Part shown: one piece after another, positions 1 through 6,905 of the stretch | How positions within the stretch are numbered: position 1 is the first letter of the stretch | Layout: each line of letters opens with the position of its first letter | DNA from: Treponema sp. | GTDB taxonomy: Bacteria; Spirochaetota; Spirochaetia; Treponematales; Treponemataceae | DNA: 17,784 nucleotides | Reading direction: 5' to 3' | NCBI GenBank assembly: GCA_018384055.1 | Contig: JAHAZL010000013.1 | Span: forward strand, 1-17,784 | Notes under the pieces: model-generated | What the model was told of the DNA's origin: nothing | Databases searched by the model: none | The model's input: only the letters and a program-made list of their open reading frames with translations | Program-made: the position numbers and the translations under genes

Positions 1-193
1 AATCAGGAATCTGAAGTCAAAATCCAAGGTCGCAGGAAATTTCCGTTCAGATGATGGTGCACGCTGGTATCTTAAAATCCGTTCTTATATCGACTCAGCA
101 AGAAAACATGGGATAAACGCTTTTGAAGCTGTAAAACTTGCCTTTGCTGGAAATCCTGCATTATGCCTGGGATTTTAGGTGCTGAATAGTTAC
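1..193 (+). mobile_element. Right end of an IS66-like insertion sequence
   Basis: The transposase stops at 178. A sequence ending GCTGAATAGTTAC (181-193) follows almost at once. IS66 elements usually begin GTAA and end TTAC, so 193 is the likely outer edge of the right inverted repeat. The left end and the 8-bp target duplication lie outside the window, so this boundary is an inference. A second TTAC at 203-206 (within GATTACGG) is a less likely alternative. Confidence 0.45.
2..178 (+). CDS. IS66-family transposase, C-terminal fragment (cut by window edge)
   Basis: Reading from base 2 gives 58 residues and a TAG stop. The segment FRSDDGARWYLKIRSYIDSA followed by RKHGINAFEAVKLAFAGNP matches, from memory of the family, the typical C-terminal end of IS66-type DDE transposases (FRS..GA....IRSYI.TARK.GIN.F.A...A..G). 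The catalytic DDE core would lie upstream of the window, so it cannot be judged whether the element is intact. The tail after GNP is slightly longer than usual (ALCLGF). No partner IS66 orf is visible here. The family call is based on this motif alone. Confidence 0.75.
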   Translation: MRNLKSKSKVAGNFRSDDGARWYLKIRSYIDSARKHGINAFEAVKLAFAGNPALCLGF

Positions 194-257
194 AATTTTT
201 CAGATTACGGTTAATTTAGAAAACTCGAATTTCGGGCTATGTTGGCTAAAGGAGAGG

Positions 258-446
258 ATTGCTTCGCTGTGCTCGCAATGACGAGGGGGGGGTAGGATTG
301 TGGGTTGCTTCGTCGCCTGCGGTTCCTCGCAGTGACGGAAGGGCTCTGTATTGCTTCGCTGCGCTCGCAATGACGAGGGGCTTTAGGATTGTTGATTGCT
401 TCGGCGCCTGCGGCTCCTCGCAATGACGGACGAGGAAGGGGTCTGT
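258..446. repeat. Composite palindromic repeat, two diverged tandem copies
   Basis: Copy A spans 258-349 and copy B 350-446. Each copy contains a short unit ATTGCTTCGCTG(T/C)GCTCGCAATGACG (258-283 and 350-375) and then a longer unit TTGCTTCG.CGCCTGCGG.TCCTCGCA.TGACGG (305-338 and 397-429). Each copy ends near CTCTGT or GTCTGT. The units are imperfect palindromes with TTGC/GCAA outer arms. This kind of dispersed element, which translates as RHCERSEAIQ on the reverse strand, is familiar from many bacterial genomes. The order short-long-short-long shows that the composite duplicated as a block and then diverged. Open frames across it are fortuitous. Confidence 0.8.
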
Positions 447-483
447 CCCCTCTGGGACACGTTTTTGACGCGTGATTTTTACA

Positions 484-581
484 CCCGACTAGCCCCGATT
501 GAAGGGGCGCCGCAGGCGTTGGCCGGCAGGGCAATGAGCGTGAGCGGAACCCCGGAAAGCGGGTTAGCAAGAGAGGTTGCT
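484..581 (+). ncRNA. Candidate structured RNA, flavo-1-like
   Basis: The segment has a 5' core CTAGCCCCGATTGAAG (489-504) and a 3' core CGGAAAGCGGGTTAG (553-567). CTAGCCC (489-495) pairs with GGGTTAG (561-567) over 7 bp, including one G-U pair. GGGG (504-507) can pair with CCCC (550-553), and CGCC-GCA-GGCG (508-518) forms a hairpin between them. AGCAA/TTGCT (566-570 with 577-581) is a further small hairpin. Conserved ends with a variable inner arm recall the flavo-1 motif of Flavobacteria and some spirochaetes. That link is from memory and was not searched. No convincing promoter -10 or U-tract terminator is visible, so expression is unproven. It could instead be a structured dispersed repeat. 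Confidence 0.45.
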
Positions 582-613
582 TCAGAAAAAAATAATAAAC
601 TTTGAACGATAAC

Positions 614-1606
614 TTAAAGAGGCTTGTTTAAAAAAAGATTTTTCTCACCGGGCTGCTTTGTGAAATAGTCGTGGATTTTTTCTACGGTGTCTTCCAGGGA
701 TCTGTAGTTCTGTAACTGGGACTGAAAGTAATGTCCGAATGCAAACTGCTGGCAGTAGTAGCCGAAGAAACGCTGGATTCTTGTTTTGTAAAATTCTGGA
801 GGCTGATAGTTTTTTACATCCTCAACAAAATCCAGGGCAAGCTGCTGGCGGTCTACGGTAAAGGATTCCGTGCTGGAAATTTCACGGAAGATCCATGGCT
901 TTACGGCGGCGGCACGGGCAATCATTATTCCTGATGCATGGGGAACCTTTGACTTTGCAAAATCAGCTGTTGCTGAATTTTCTACGGCCCCGTTGACGAT
1001 TACATCAATTTTATTTTCATAGCGGAGGGCAAGTTTTTCTGCCCAGTCGTATTTTGGAAGGCCGCGGTATTTTTCTTTCATGGTGCGTGGATGGAGCGCG
1101 ATCTGGGTTACGCCGTTGGCAACAAGCATGTCGGTAAAATTAAAGAAACTCTGCTCGGTGAAATTTTCTGCACCAAGACGGCACTTTACGCTGAGCCGAA
1201 ATTCCTTTCCCTGCCCTGCGCTGCATTTTTCAATTTCTCTTTTTACTAGGCTGATGCATTTTTCAGTTTCAGAAAGAGGCTTTGTCATCCACGCAATGCC
1301 GGCCCCGGTTTTAAAAATCTGTGGGGCACTGCAACCCATGTTGATGTCTACTCCTATGCCACCATTGGAAAGAACTACTGGAACTGCGGCCGCCATTTTT
1401 TCTGCATCCCAGCCTGTAAGCTGCCACACGATCTTTTCAGAAACAGGACCATTAAGAAGATAATACTTTTCAAAAGGTCCCATGTTCAGGAGGGATGAGG
1501 CGTTGATCATTTCCGTGTAGTACTCATCACAGCCGCCGAACTTTTCTACCGCGCGGCGGAAAGGTTCGTGACTTAAGGTAGCCATGGGAGCACAGATTAA
1601 TTTCAT
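614..1606 (-). CDS. tRNA-dihydrouridine synthase family protein (Dus)
   Basis: This is a 330-residue FMN-dependent TIM-barrel enzyme that reduces specific uridines in tRNA to dihydrouridine. The N-terminus ICAPMATLSHEPFRRAV (4-20) fits the family's start LAPMA..TD.PFR, which supports this ATG although the SD is weak (an AAAGG lies rather far upstream). The active-site segment is DINMGCSAPQIFKTGAG (87-103), with Cys92 as the expected proton donor. The usual GCP is GCS here. Later family motifs are VKCRLG (140-145), HPRTMKEKYRG (172-182, usually HGR....Y.G), NGAV (205-208) and GIMIARAA (226-233), then a helical tail. The subfamily cannot be assigned. It lies downstream of mrp on the same strand, separated by 191 bp of repeats, so co-transcription is uncertain. 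Confidence 0.85.
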   Translation of the reverse strand: MKLICAPMATLSHEPFRRAVEKFGGCDEYYTEMINASSLLNMGPFEKYYLLNGPVSEKIVWQLTGWDAEKMAAAVPVVLSNGGIGVDINMGCSAPQIFKTGAGIAWMTKPLSETEKCISLVKREIEKCSAGQGKEFRLSVKCRLGAENFTEQSFFNFTDMLVANGVTQIALHPRTMKEKYRGLPKYDWAEKLALRYENKIDVIVNGAVENSATADFAKSKVPHASGIMIARAAAVKPWIFREISSTESFTVDRQQLALDFVEDVKNYQPPEFYKTRIQRFFGYYCQQFAFGHYFQSQLQNYRSLEDTVEKIHDYFTKQPGEKNLFLNKPL

Positions 1607-1629
1607 ATTTTGTTGCTTGCCTTTGGTAT

Positions 1630-1657
1630 GGATTGCCGCGCTTCGCTCGTAATGACG
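1630..1657. repeat. Dispersed palindromic repeat, single unit
   Basis: The sequence GGATTGC-CGCGCTTCGCTCG-TAATGACG is another copy of the short unit found at 256-283 and 350-375, with internal changes. It lies 23 bp upstream of the dus start codon on the transcribed side, so it would fall in the dus leader if that gene is read from mrp. Confidence 0.7.
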
Positions 1658-1767
1658 TACTATGCTGCTCGCAATGACGTACTATGCTGCTTGCAATGAC
1701 GTGCTGTGCTGCTTGCAATGACGTGCTGTGCCGCCTGCATTGATTTGCCGTGCTGATTGCAACGACT
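1658..1767. repeat. 22-bp tandem repeat, five copies
   Basis: The copies are 1658-1679, 1680-1701, 1702-1723, 1724-1745 and 1746-1767. The consensus is TGCTGTGCTGCTTGCAATGACG. The first three copies are nearly identical apart from TACTAT/TGCTGT at the start and one C/T change, and the last two decay progressively. Each copy ends like the 3' half of the dispersed repeat immediately to the left (GCAATGACG), which suggests the array expanded from that element. There are no unique spacers between copies, so this is not a CRISPR array. Confidence 0.85.
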
Positions 1768-1797
1768 TGCTTGCTCTGCGCAGTAAAGTAAATGGAA

Positions 1798-2634
1798 TTA
1801 AAGGTTTTCTACAGCTTTTGCGGCTTCATCAAGGTATGGAAGATTGAGGTCTTCTACACAGCCTGAATCAACCTTTGCTGCTGTTTCTGCTTCAATTGGA
1901 ATGCGGGCAAGGACCGGAATGTTGAATTCCTTTGAGCATGCCTCGATGTTTCCGTCGCCGAAAATCCTGATTTCCTTGTTGCAGTCAGGACACTTTACAT
2001 AGCTCATGTTTTCCACGAGACCGAGAACTGGAATTTTCATCATGTTGGCCATATTTACAGCCTTTTCCACGATGGTGCGGACAAGCTGCTGAGGTGAAGC
2101 AACTACGATGATTCCGTCTACGGGCATGGACTGGAAAACTGTAAGAGGAACATCACCTGTTCCAGGTGGACAGTCCACGAACATTACGTCTACGTCTTCC
2201 CATACAACATCTGTCCAGAACTGCTTTACAGCCCCGGAAATAACTGGTCCGCGCCATACAACTGGATCATTTTCGTTTGGAAGAAGGAAATTCATGGACA
2301 TCATCTGAATGCCAGTCTTTGATTTTACTGAATAGAGGAATCCGCTTTCTGCAGTTCCACCGCTCTGAGCCCTTTCTGCATTGAGGCCGAATGCCTTTGG
2401 AATCGATGGGCCTGTAATGTCGGCATCCATGATGGCAGTCTTAAGTCCGTCGCGGGTTGTCTTGCAGGCAAGCAATGAAGTTACAAGTGATTTTCCTACT
2501 CCTCCCTTACCTGAAACAATGCCGATTACCTTCTTTACTTTTGAATCTTTGTGAAGGGTTTCGTGTGTTGGTCTTTTAGCGCAGTCTTTCGAGCATGATC
2601 CGCATGATCCGCCGCAACCTGAATTTTCTGCCAT
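1798..2634 (-). CDS. mrp: Mrp/Nbp35-type P-loop ATPase, Fe-S cluster carrier
   Basis: This 278-residue cytoplasmic protein belongs to the Mrp/NBP35/ApbC family, which carries and transfers 4Fe-4S clusters to apoproteins. A deviant Walker A GKGGVGKS is at 42-49. It is followed by MDADITGPSIPKAFG (69-83), the switch/Walker B region VDCPPGTGD (153-161) and ENMSYVKCPDC (208-218). Cys215 and Cys218 are the bridging CXXC that holds a cluster between two subunits. The N-terminus adds a cysteine set, C7-C11-C14-C18, typical of Nbp35-like forms and absent from E. coli ApbC. The DUF59 domain of longer Mrp proteins is absent. An AGAGGT SD sits 6 nt before the ATG. A promoter candidate lies at 2671-2699. 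Confidence 0.92.
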   Translation of the reverse strand: MAENSGCGGSCGSCSKDCAKRPTHETLHKDSKVKKVIGIVSGKGGVGKSLVTSLLACKTTRDGLKTAIMDADITGPSIPKAFGLNAERAQSGGTAESGFLYSVKSKTGIQMMSMNFLLPNENDPVVWRGPVISGAVKQFWTDVVWEDVDVMFVDCPPGTGDVPLTVFQSMPVDGIIVVASPQQLVRTIVEKAVNMANMMKIPVLGLVENMSYVKCPDCNKEIRIFGDGNIEACSKEFNIPVLARIPIEAETAAKVDSGCVEDLNLPYLDEAAKAVENL

Positions 2635-2670
2635 ATAGTTACCTCTAAAAACATGAATTGTTACGGCGTA

Positions 2671-2699
2671 AATATAGTAAGAAACGAGAAATATTTCAA
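2671..2699 (-). promoter_or_regulatory. Candidate sigma-70 promoter of mrp
   Basis: On the minus strand, TTGAAA (2699-2694) is followed after 17 nt by TATATT (2676-2671), giving a start near 2664 and a leader of about 30 nt carrying the AGAGGT SD. It lies between the NlpC/P60 stop and the mrp start, which suggests mrp has its own transcript. Confidence 0.55.
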
Positions 2700-2721
2700 A
2701 TGAAGGGTAAACTGCGGGATT

Positions 2722-3342
2722 CTAAAAAGCTTTTGTGCGCAGTTTTGGCTCAGGCTTTTTTCGTGGCGCAGGTTTGTTTACTACAGTTTTTGCCTTTTTT
2801 GCTTTTTTTTCTTCGCTGATTCCCTTGTTGTAGTCTTTTGTAGAACGAAGAAATCGTCCGTAAACAGGATGATATTTTGTCCAATAGCCTTCATCCATGA
2901 AGGAAATCTTTACTCCTGAATCACTTCTGCTGAGGGCAGAAACAAAAACCCTCTTGCCCCTGAATTTTTCATCAGGTCCATTTTTAGGATATACACCGCA
3001 GTAAATGCCTACATGAAAAATAGGGCCATTCTTTTCATCGCTGAAAAAAACAAGGTCGCCCGGTTCACGCTGGTCCTTTTCTATATGGATGACAGAATTG
3101 TAGATATCCTGAGCCTTGCGTGGAAAACGAACTTTATCTGCAAGAGTCTGACTGTTTACATAGTTGATGAGTCCAGAACAGTCCAAACCTTCCTCTGGAG
3201 TCTGTCCGCCCCATTTGTAAGGAACACCCCGCAGTTCAAGGGCACACGAAATGAATTTCTGTCTTGGCGGCGAAATTTTGGGTGCAGCGTAGAGATTTAA
3301 AAATAAAAAAGACAGCAGAAGGCATGTAAAAAGTTTTCTCAT
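2722..3342 (-). CDS. Exported NlpC/P60-family peptidoglycan hydrolase
   Basis: The protein has 206 residues from the chosen start. A signal peptide MRKLFTCLLLSFLFLNLYA (1-19) is followed by an NlpC/P60 cysteine peptidase domain (about 25-165): GVPYKWGGQ (39-47), the catalytic Cys in LDCSGLI (Cys55), REPGDLVFF (92-100) and catalytic His in FHVGIYCG (His110). These enzymes usually cleave D-Glu-diamino-acid bonds in wall peptides, so it should act in the periplasm. No SH3 targeting domain is present. The tail (171-206) is rich in Lys and Pro and may bind wall or nucleic acid. An in-frame ATG exists 6 codons upstream (3360), but it overlaps the promoter -10. The ATG at 3342 has GGAGG four nt before it and starts directly at the signal peptide, so it is preferred. 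Confidence 0.88.
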   Translation of the reverse strand: MRKLFTCLLLSFLFLNLYAAPKISPPRQKFISCALELRGVPYKWGGQTPEEGLDCSGLINYVNSQTLADKVRFPRKAQDIYNSVIHIEKDQREPGDLVFFSDEKNGPIFHVGIYCGVYPKNGPDEKFRGKRVFVSALSRSDSGVKISFMDEGYWTKYHPVYGRFLRSTKDYNKGISEEKKAKKAKTVVNKPAPRKKPEPKLRTKAF

Positions 3343-3358
3343 AAGTCCTCCACTGTCC

Positions 3359-3386
3359 ATTATAGGTCATCTCCAATAAATATCAA
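3359..3386 (-). promoter_or_regulatory. Sigma-70-like promoter of the NlpC/P60 gene
   Basis: On the minus strand, TTGATA (3386-3381) is separated by 16 nt from a perfect TATAAT (3364-3359). Transcription would start near 3352, about 10 nt before the preferred ATG and just ahead of its GGAGG. The -10 covers the alternative upstream ATG, which argues against that start. Confidence 0.65.
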
Positions 3387-3399
3387 AATAATATTTATT
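3375..3399. repeat. A+T-only inverted repeat over the NlpC/P60 -35 region
   Basis: AATAAATAT (3375-3383) and ATATTTATT (3391-3399) are perfect 9-bp inverted arms around a 7-nt centre. There is no T-run after the stem on the minus strand and no G+C in it, so it is a poor terminator for citrate synthase. Its position across the -35 hexamer would suit a regulator binding site. That role is an inference. Confidence 0.5.
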
Positions 3400-3431
3400 A
3401 GAAATGCATTTGAATTTTCTAAGAAACGGAA

Positions 3432-4844
3432 TTAGTCCGAAGGTCCTGTTGTTGGAACCCTATTTTCTTCCTGTTTAACCTGAAGAATCTTGTTTTCTAC
3501 GCGCTGATCCATTGGAACATAACGGCGTTCACCTGCAATTCCCTTGTATGCTGGACGATAGATGCGGCGTCCTGCTACGATTTCCTCAATGCGGTGTGCA
3601 CTCCAACCAGCAATGCGGGAAATTGCAAAGAGAGGTGTGTAAAGTTCGCGAGGAATGCCCAGCATGCTGTATACAAATCCTGAATAGAAGTCTACGTTTG
3701 TACAGATGCGTTTCTTTCCACCGTGGAGTTCAAAGAGAACATCCGGAGCAAGACGTTCGATGATGTTGTAAAGGTGGAATTCTTCTTCCACACCCTTTTC
3801 CTTTGCAAGTTCTGATGCCTTGTTGCGGAGAAGAGTTGCACGAGGATCGCTGATTGTATAAACGCCGTGTCCCTGTCCGTAGATGAGACCTGTTCTGTCG
3901 AAGGCCTGCTTGCTTGCAATCTTTACAAGATAGTTTCGGATTTCGCTTTCATTTGCCCAGTCCTTAACATTCTTCTTGATGTCGTCCATCATTTCCATAA
4001 CGCGGATATTTGCACCACCATGGCGGCTTCCCTTAAGAGAGCCAACAGCAGCTGCAACAGCGGAATAGGTATCTGTATCAGCAGAAGAAACAACATGGAT
4101 TGTGAAAGAAGAGTTGTTACCGCCACCGTGTTCTGCGTGAAGGATAAGTGAAAGATCGAGAAGTTCTGCTTCAAGAGGAGTATACTGCTTATCGCTTCTG
4201 ATGAGGCGGAGGAAGTTTTCTGCAGTGCAGAGTTCAGGCTTTGGATTGTGAATGTACATTGACTTTCCATCATAGTATCTTCTCTTTGCCTGATAACCGT
4301 AGGCTGCAAGAGTTGAGAATCTTGAAGTAAGCTCGATGCACTGGCGGAGTATGTTTGAAATGTCGCGGTTTTCTGGATCCGGATCATAAGAGTATGAAGC
4401 AAGAACACCGCGGGCAATTTTGTTCATGATGTCACTTGACGGAGCCTTCATGATCATGTCTTCCGTAAAGTATTCAGGAAGGGCACGGAGTCTTCCGAGA
4501 AGTTCCTGGAATTCTTCAAGCTGGTTCTTTGTTGGAAGCTGTCCAAAAAGAAGAAGGTATGCAACCTGCTCGTAACCATATTGATGGCTTTTTTCAACAT
4601 CGTGGACAATGTCTTCAACATTATATCCACGGTAGATGAGGCGGCCAGGAACTGCAACTTTCTTGTCGTCCTTGTCGATTTCATAACCGATGGCGTCACC
4701 GATGCTTGTAAGTCCTACAAGAACACCGCGACCGTCTGCATGACGAAGACCGCGCTTAACATCATATTTTTCATAGAGTGACTGGTCGATTGGGTCATTG
4801 CTCATGGCAATGTCTGACAATCTTTTGATTATATTTTCATCCAT
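3432..4844 (-). CDS. Citrate synthase
   Basis: This 470-residue enzyme condenses oxaloacetate and acetyl-CoA to citrate. The catalytic set is present: LHAEHGGGNNSSF (235-247) holding the first His region, KGSRHGGAN (271-279) with His275, and NVDFYSG (383-389) with Asp385. The His275 motif reads GSRHGG rather than the commoner GP.HGG. RRIYRPAYKG (426-435) and RRYVPMDQR (440-448) are typical C-terminal segments. 2-Methylcitrate synthase is the main alternative, but no prp genes are near. The gene starts 26 nt after argS, with GGAG about 9 nt before the ATG, so it is probably the second gene of an argS operon. No aconitase or isocitrate dehydrogenase is in the window. A biosynthetic role towards 2-oxoglutarate and glutamate is plausible. 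Confidence 0.93.
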   Translation of the reverse strand: MDENIIKRLSDIAMSNDPIDQSLYEKYDVKRGLRHADGRGVLVGLTSIGDAIGYEIDKDDKKVAVPGRLIYRGYNVEDIVHDVEKSHQYGYEQVAYLLLFGQLPTKNQLEEFQELLGRLRALPEYFTEDMIMKAPSSDIMNKIARGVLASYSYDPDPENRDISNILRQCIELTSRFSTLAAYGYQAKRRYYDGKSMYIHNPKPELCTAENFLRLIRSDKQYTPLEAELLDLSLILHAEHGGGNNSSFTIHVVSSADTDTYSAVAAAVGSLKGSRHGGANIRVMEMMDDIKKNVKDWANESEIRNYLVKIASKQAFDRTGLIYGQGHGVYTISDPRATLLRNKASELAKEKGVEEEFHLYNIIERLAPDVLFELHGGKKRICTNVDFYSGFVYSMLGIPRELYTPLFAISRIAGWSAHRIEEIVAGRRIYRPAYKGIAGERRYVPMDQRVENKILQVKQEENRVPTTGPSD

Positions 4845-4870
4845 GTTTTTTTACTCCAAATCTTATTTAA

Positions 4871-6694
4871 CTACATTCTTTCAACAAATGGAACAAGTAC
4901 AAGTTCCATTGCAGTCTTAAGTACTGTGAGGGTACATTCTGCAAGGGCAAGGCGTGCACGGGCAAGCTTTGGCTGTTCTGCTTCAACCGAAAGAATTGGA
5001 CAGTCGCGGTAGAAGCCACTGAAACTCTTGCAAACATCATAGACATAGGCTGCCATGATGCTTGGATCCATTGTGTCTGCGGAACGGGCTACAACGGCAG
5101 GGTATCTTTCAAGATCCTTGATCAATGCCCATTCGCTTTCAGTATTGAGCATTACAAGGGCTTCGTCAGATGTATCAGGTTCTACTCCGGCCTCCTTTGC
5201 CTTGCGGAGGATTGAAGAAATGCGGGCACCCATGTACTGGAGGTATGGACCTGTATTTCCGTTGAAGCTCAATGATTCTTCCGGATTGAAGAGCATGTCC
5301 TTTACCGGTGCAACATTGAGCAGGTAGTAATGGAGGGCTGACAATGCAACCTTTTCTGCAACATCGTCTGCATCAAGTTCAACATCGCGCTCGCGATCTG
5401 CAATTGCCTTGAGGGCATCTGCATGGAGGTTGTCGATGAGGTCGTCTGCATCAACGACAGTTCCTTCGCGGCTCTTCATTCTTCCGCTTGGAAGGTTTAC
5501 GAGACCGTAGCTCAAGTGATAGAGCTTGTCTGTCCAGTCGAAACCAAGCTTCTTGAGGATGTGGAAAAGAATCTTGAAGTGATAGTTCTGTTCAGATGCA
5601 ACAACATAGATCATTTCGTTGAATGCCCAGTCGTCGTGGCGGCTGATGGCAGTTCCGATATCCTGGGTGATATAGACTGAAGTTCCGTCCTTGCGGAGTA
5701 GAACCTTTTCGTGGTTGTCTTCGTCCTTTCCCTTTCCGACGACATCTGTAACGTCTATGCGAATAGAACCGTCTTCAGCCTTGAAGAATACGCCTTTTTC
5801 GAGACCCTTGAGGATTTCATCCTTACCCTTGAGGTATGTTTCCGATTCAAGGTAGAACTTGTCGAATTCGATTCCTGTGCGCCTGTAAGTTTCCTTTACG
5901 CCGCCTAAGGTCCAGTCGTTCATCTTCTGCCAGAGGGCGCGGACTTCAGGATCCCCTGCCTCCCACTTGATGAGCATGTCTTCTGCTTCCTGAAGGGCTT
6001 CAGGATGTTCCTTTGAATGCCTGTCGAATTCAACGTAGCACTGGCCTACAAAGTGGTCTCCCTTCATGCCAAGGGATTCAGGAGTTTCACCTTTTGCTTC
6101 GTGGAAAAGCTTGTATGCAAGCATTGACTTGCAGATGTGAACGCCGCGGTTGTTGATGAGGTCAACCTTGAATACTTCAGCACCAGCCTTCTTGAGGATG
6201 CGGCTTACTGATTCTCCGAGGGCATCGTTTCTAAGGTGTCCAAGGTGAAGCGGCTTGTTTGTATTTGGTGATGAAAATTCTATCATTACGCGGCGGCCTT
6301 CAAGATGCTTTTTGCCTTCAGCATTGAGGGATCCGTAGTTTTCCTTTTGGTTGATTACAGCACGAAGGATGTCCAAAGATGCATTTGCCTTGTTGAGCTT
6401 TAGGTTTACATAAGGTCCTGCGGCAAGGAATTCGCCAAGGGAAGCAACGGCGCTGTCGGATTCAGCATAGCCTTTCATGAGGACCGCAACATCATTTGCT
6501 ATTGCCATAGGAGAAGAATGGAATTCCTTTGCAAAAGCAAACATCGGAATGCCAAGGTCTCCCATTTCCGGCTTAGGCGGAATTTCAACGCGAACTGAAT
6601 CAACATTTATTTCTGCTTCCGGAGCCTTTTCCGATTTATGCTGTTCGATTGCCTTTACAACGATGGATTTGAAAATTTCTTTCTGATCTGTCAT
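4871..6694 (-). CDS. argS: Arginyl-tRNA synthetase
   Basis: This 607-residue class I aminoacyl-tRNA synthetase charges tRNA-Arg. The N-terminal additional domain (about 1-115) contains PPKPEMGDLGIPMF (39-52) and FLAAGPYVNLKL (89-100). The HIGH signature is in SPNTNKPLHLGHLRNDALG (142-160; HLGH 150-153). DLINNRGVHICKSMLAY (178-194) follows, and the KMSKS-equivalent is RMKSREGTVV (405-414). The C-terminal helical anticodon-binding domain includes GNTGPYLQYMGARISSI and ends in LVPFVERM, the usual type of ArgS end. Length is normal. AGGA about 8 nt before the ATG serves as SD. It is the first gene of the argS-citrate synthase pair and is divergent from the DUF4912 gene across 211 bp. Confidence 0.97.
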   Translation of the reverse strand: MTDQKEIFKSIVVKAIEQHKSEKAPEAEINVDSVRVEIPPKPEMGDLGIPMFAFAKEFHSSPMAIANDVAVLMKGYAESDSAVASLGEFLAAGPYVNLKLNKANASLDILRAVINQKENYGSLNAEGKKHLEGRRVMIEFSSPNTNKPLHLGHLRNDALGESVSRILKKAGAEVFKVDLINNRGVHICKSMLAYKLFHEAKGETPESLGMKGDHFVGQCYVEFDRHSKEHPEALQEAEDMLIKWEAGDPEVRALWQKMNDWTLGGVKETYRRTGIEFDKFYLESETYLKGKDEILKGLEKGVFFKAEDGSIRIDVTDVVGKGKDEDNHEKVLLRKDGTSVYITQDIGTAISRHDDWAFNEMIYVVASEQNYHFKILFHILKKLGFDWTDKLYHLSYGLVNLPSGRMKSREGTVVDADDLIDNLHADALKAIADRERDVELDADDVAEKVALSALHYYLLNVAPVKDMLFNPEESLSFNGNTGPYLQYMGARISSILRKAKEAGVEPDTSDEALVMLNTESEWALIKDLERYPAVVARSADTMDPSIMAAYVYDVCKSFSGFYRDCPILSVEAEQPKLARARLALAECTLTVLKTAMELVLVPFVERM

Positions 6695-6734
6695 ATTCTT
6701 TTCCTATATGTATGAAAATGATTAAAACGACAGA

Positions 6735-6763
6735 AGTATAGCGAAATTGAATAAAAATTGAAA
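6735..6763 (-). promoter_or_regulatory. Candidate argS promoter
   Basis: On the minus strand a good -10 TATACT (6740-6735) lies 17 nt after a weak -35 TTTCAA (6763-6758). The -10 is the main support. Confidence 0.4.
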
Positions 6764-6840
6764 GAACATTGATTTTAATGAATCGTTAACTTCATTTTTT
6801 TATAATTGTTTTTTACACTTATTGTACTTTTTTCACATGC

Positions 6841-6870
6841 TTGCCTTTTTTTAAGCGCAAAAGGTACTAG
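6841..6870 (+). promoter_or_regulatory. Candidate promoter of the DUF4912-GH57 unit
   Basis: TTGCCT (6841-6846) and TACTAG (6865-6870) are separated by 18 nt, placing the start near 6876, about 30 nt before the DUF4912 ATG. The surrounding region is T-rich and A-rich, so other -10 choices exist. Confidence 0.4.
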
Positions 6871-6905
6871 ACACATTCAAGGATTTTTTAGATTATTACC
6901 ACAAT

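Noticed and set aside
211..605. Open frames on both strands across the repeat and RNA region
   Set aside because: They read straight through the palindromic repeats (RHCERSEAIQ-type translations) and the structured element, have no SD and no family resemblance. They are by-products of G+C-rich repeats.
1080..1463. Plus-strand open frame antisense to dus
   Set aside because: It is a shadow of the minus-strand dus reading frame, with no SD and no recognisable motifs.
1658..1767. Possible CRISPR array
   Set aside because: The 22-bp copies are contiguous with no unique spacers and decay progressively, and no cas gene is nearby.
3340..3360. ATG at 3360 as start of the NlpC/P60 protein
   Set aside because: It overlaps the -10 hexamer, would put six residues before a normal signal peptide, and the ATG at 3342 has the better SD.
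3375..3399. A+T stem as citrate synthase terminator
   Set aside because: The stem has no G-C pair and no T-run downstream on the minus strand, and it coincides with the NlpC/P60 promoter.
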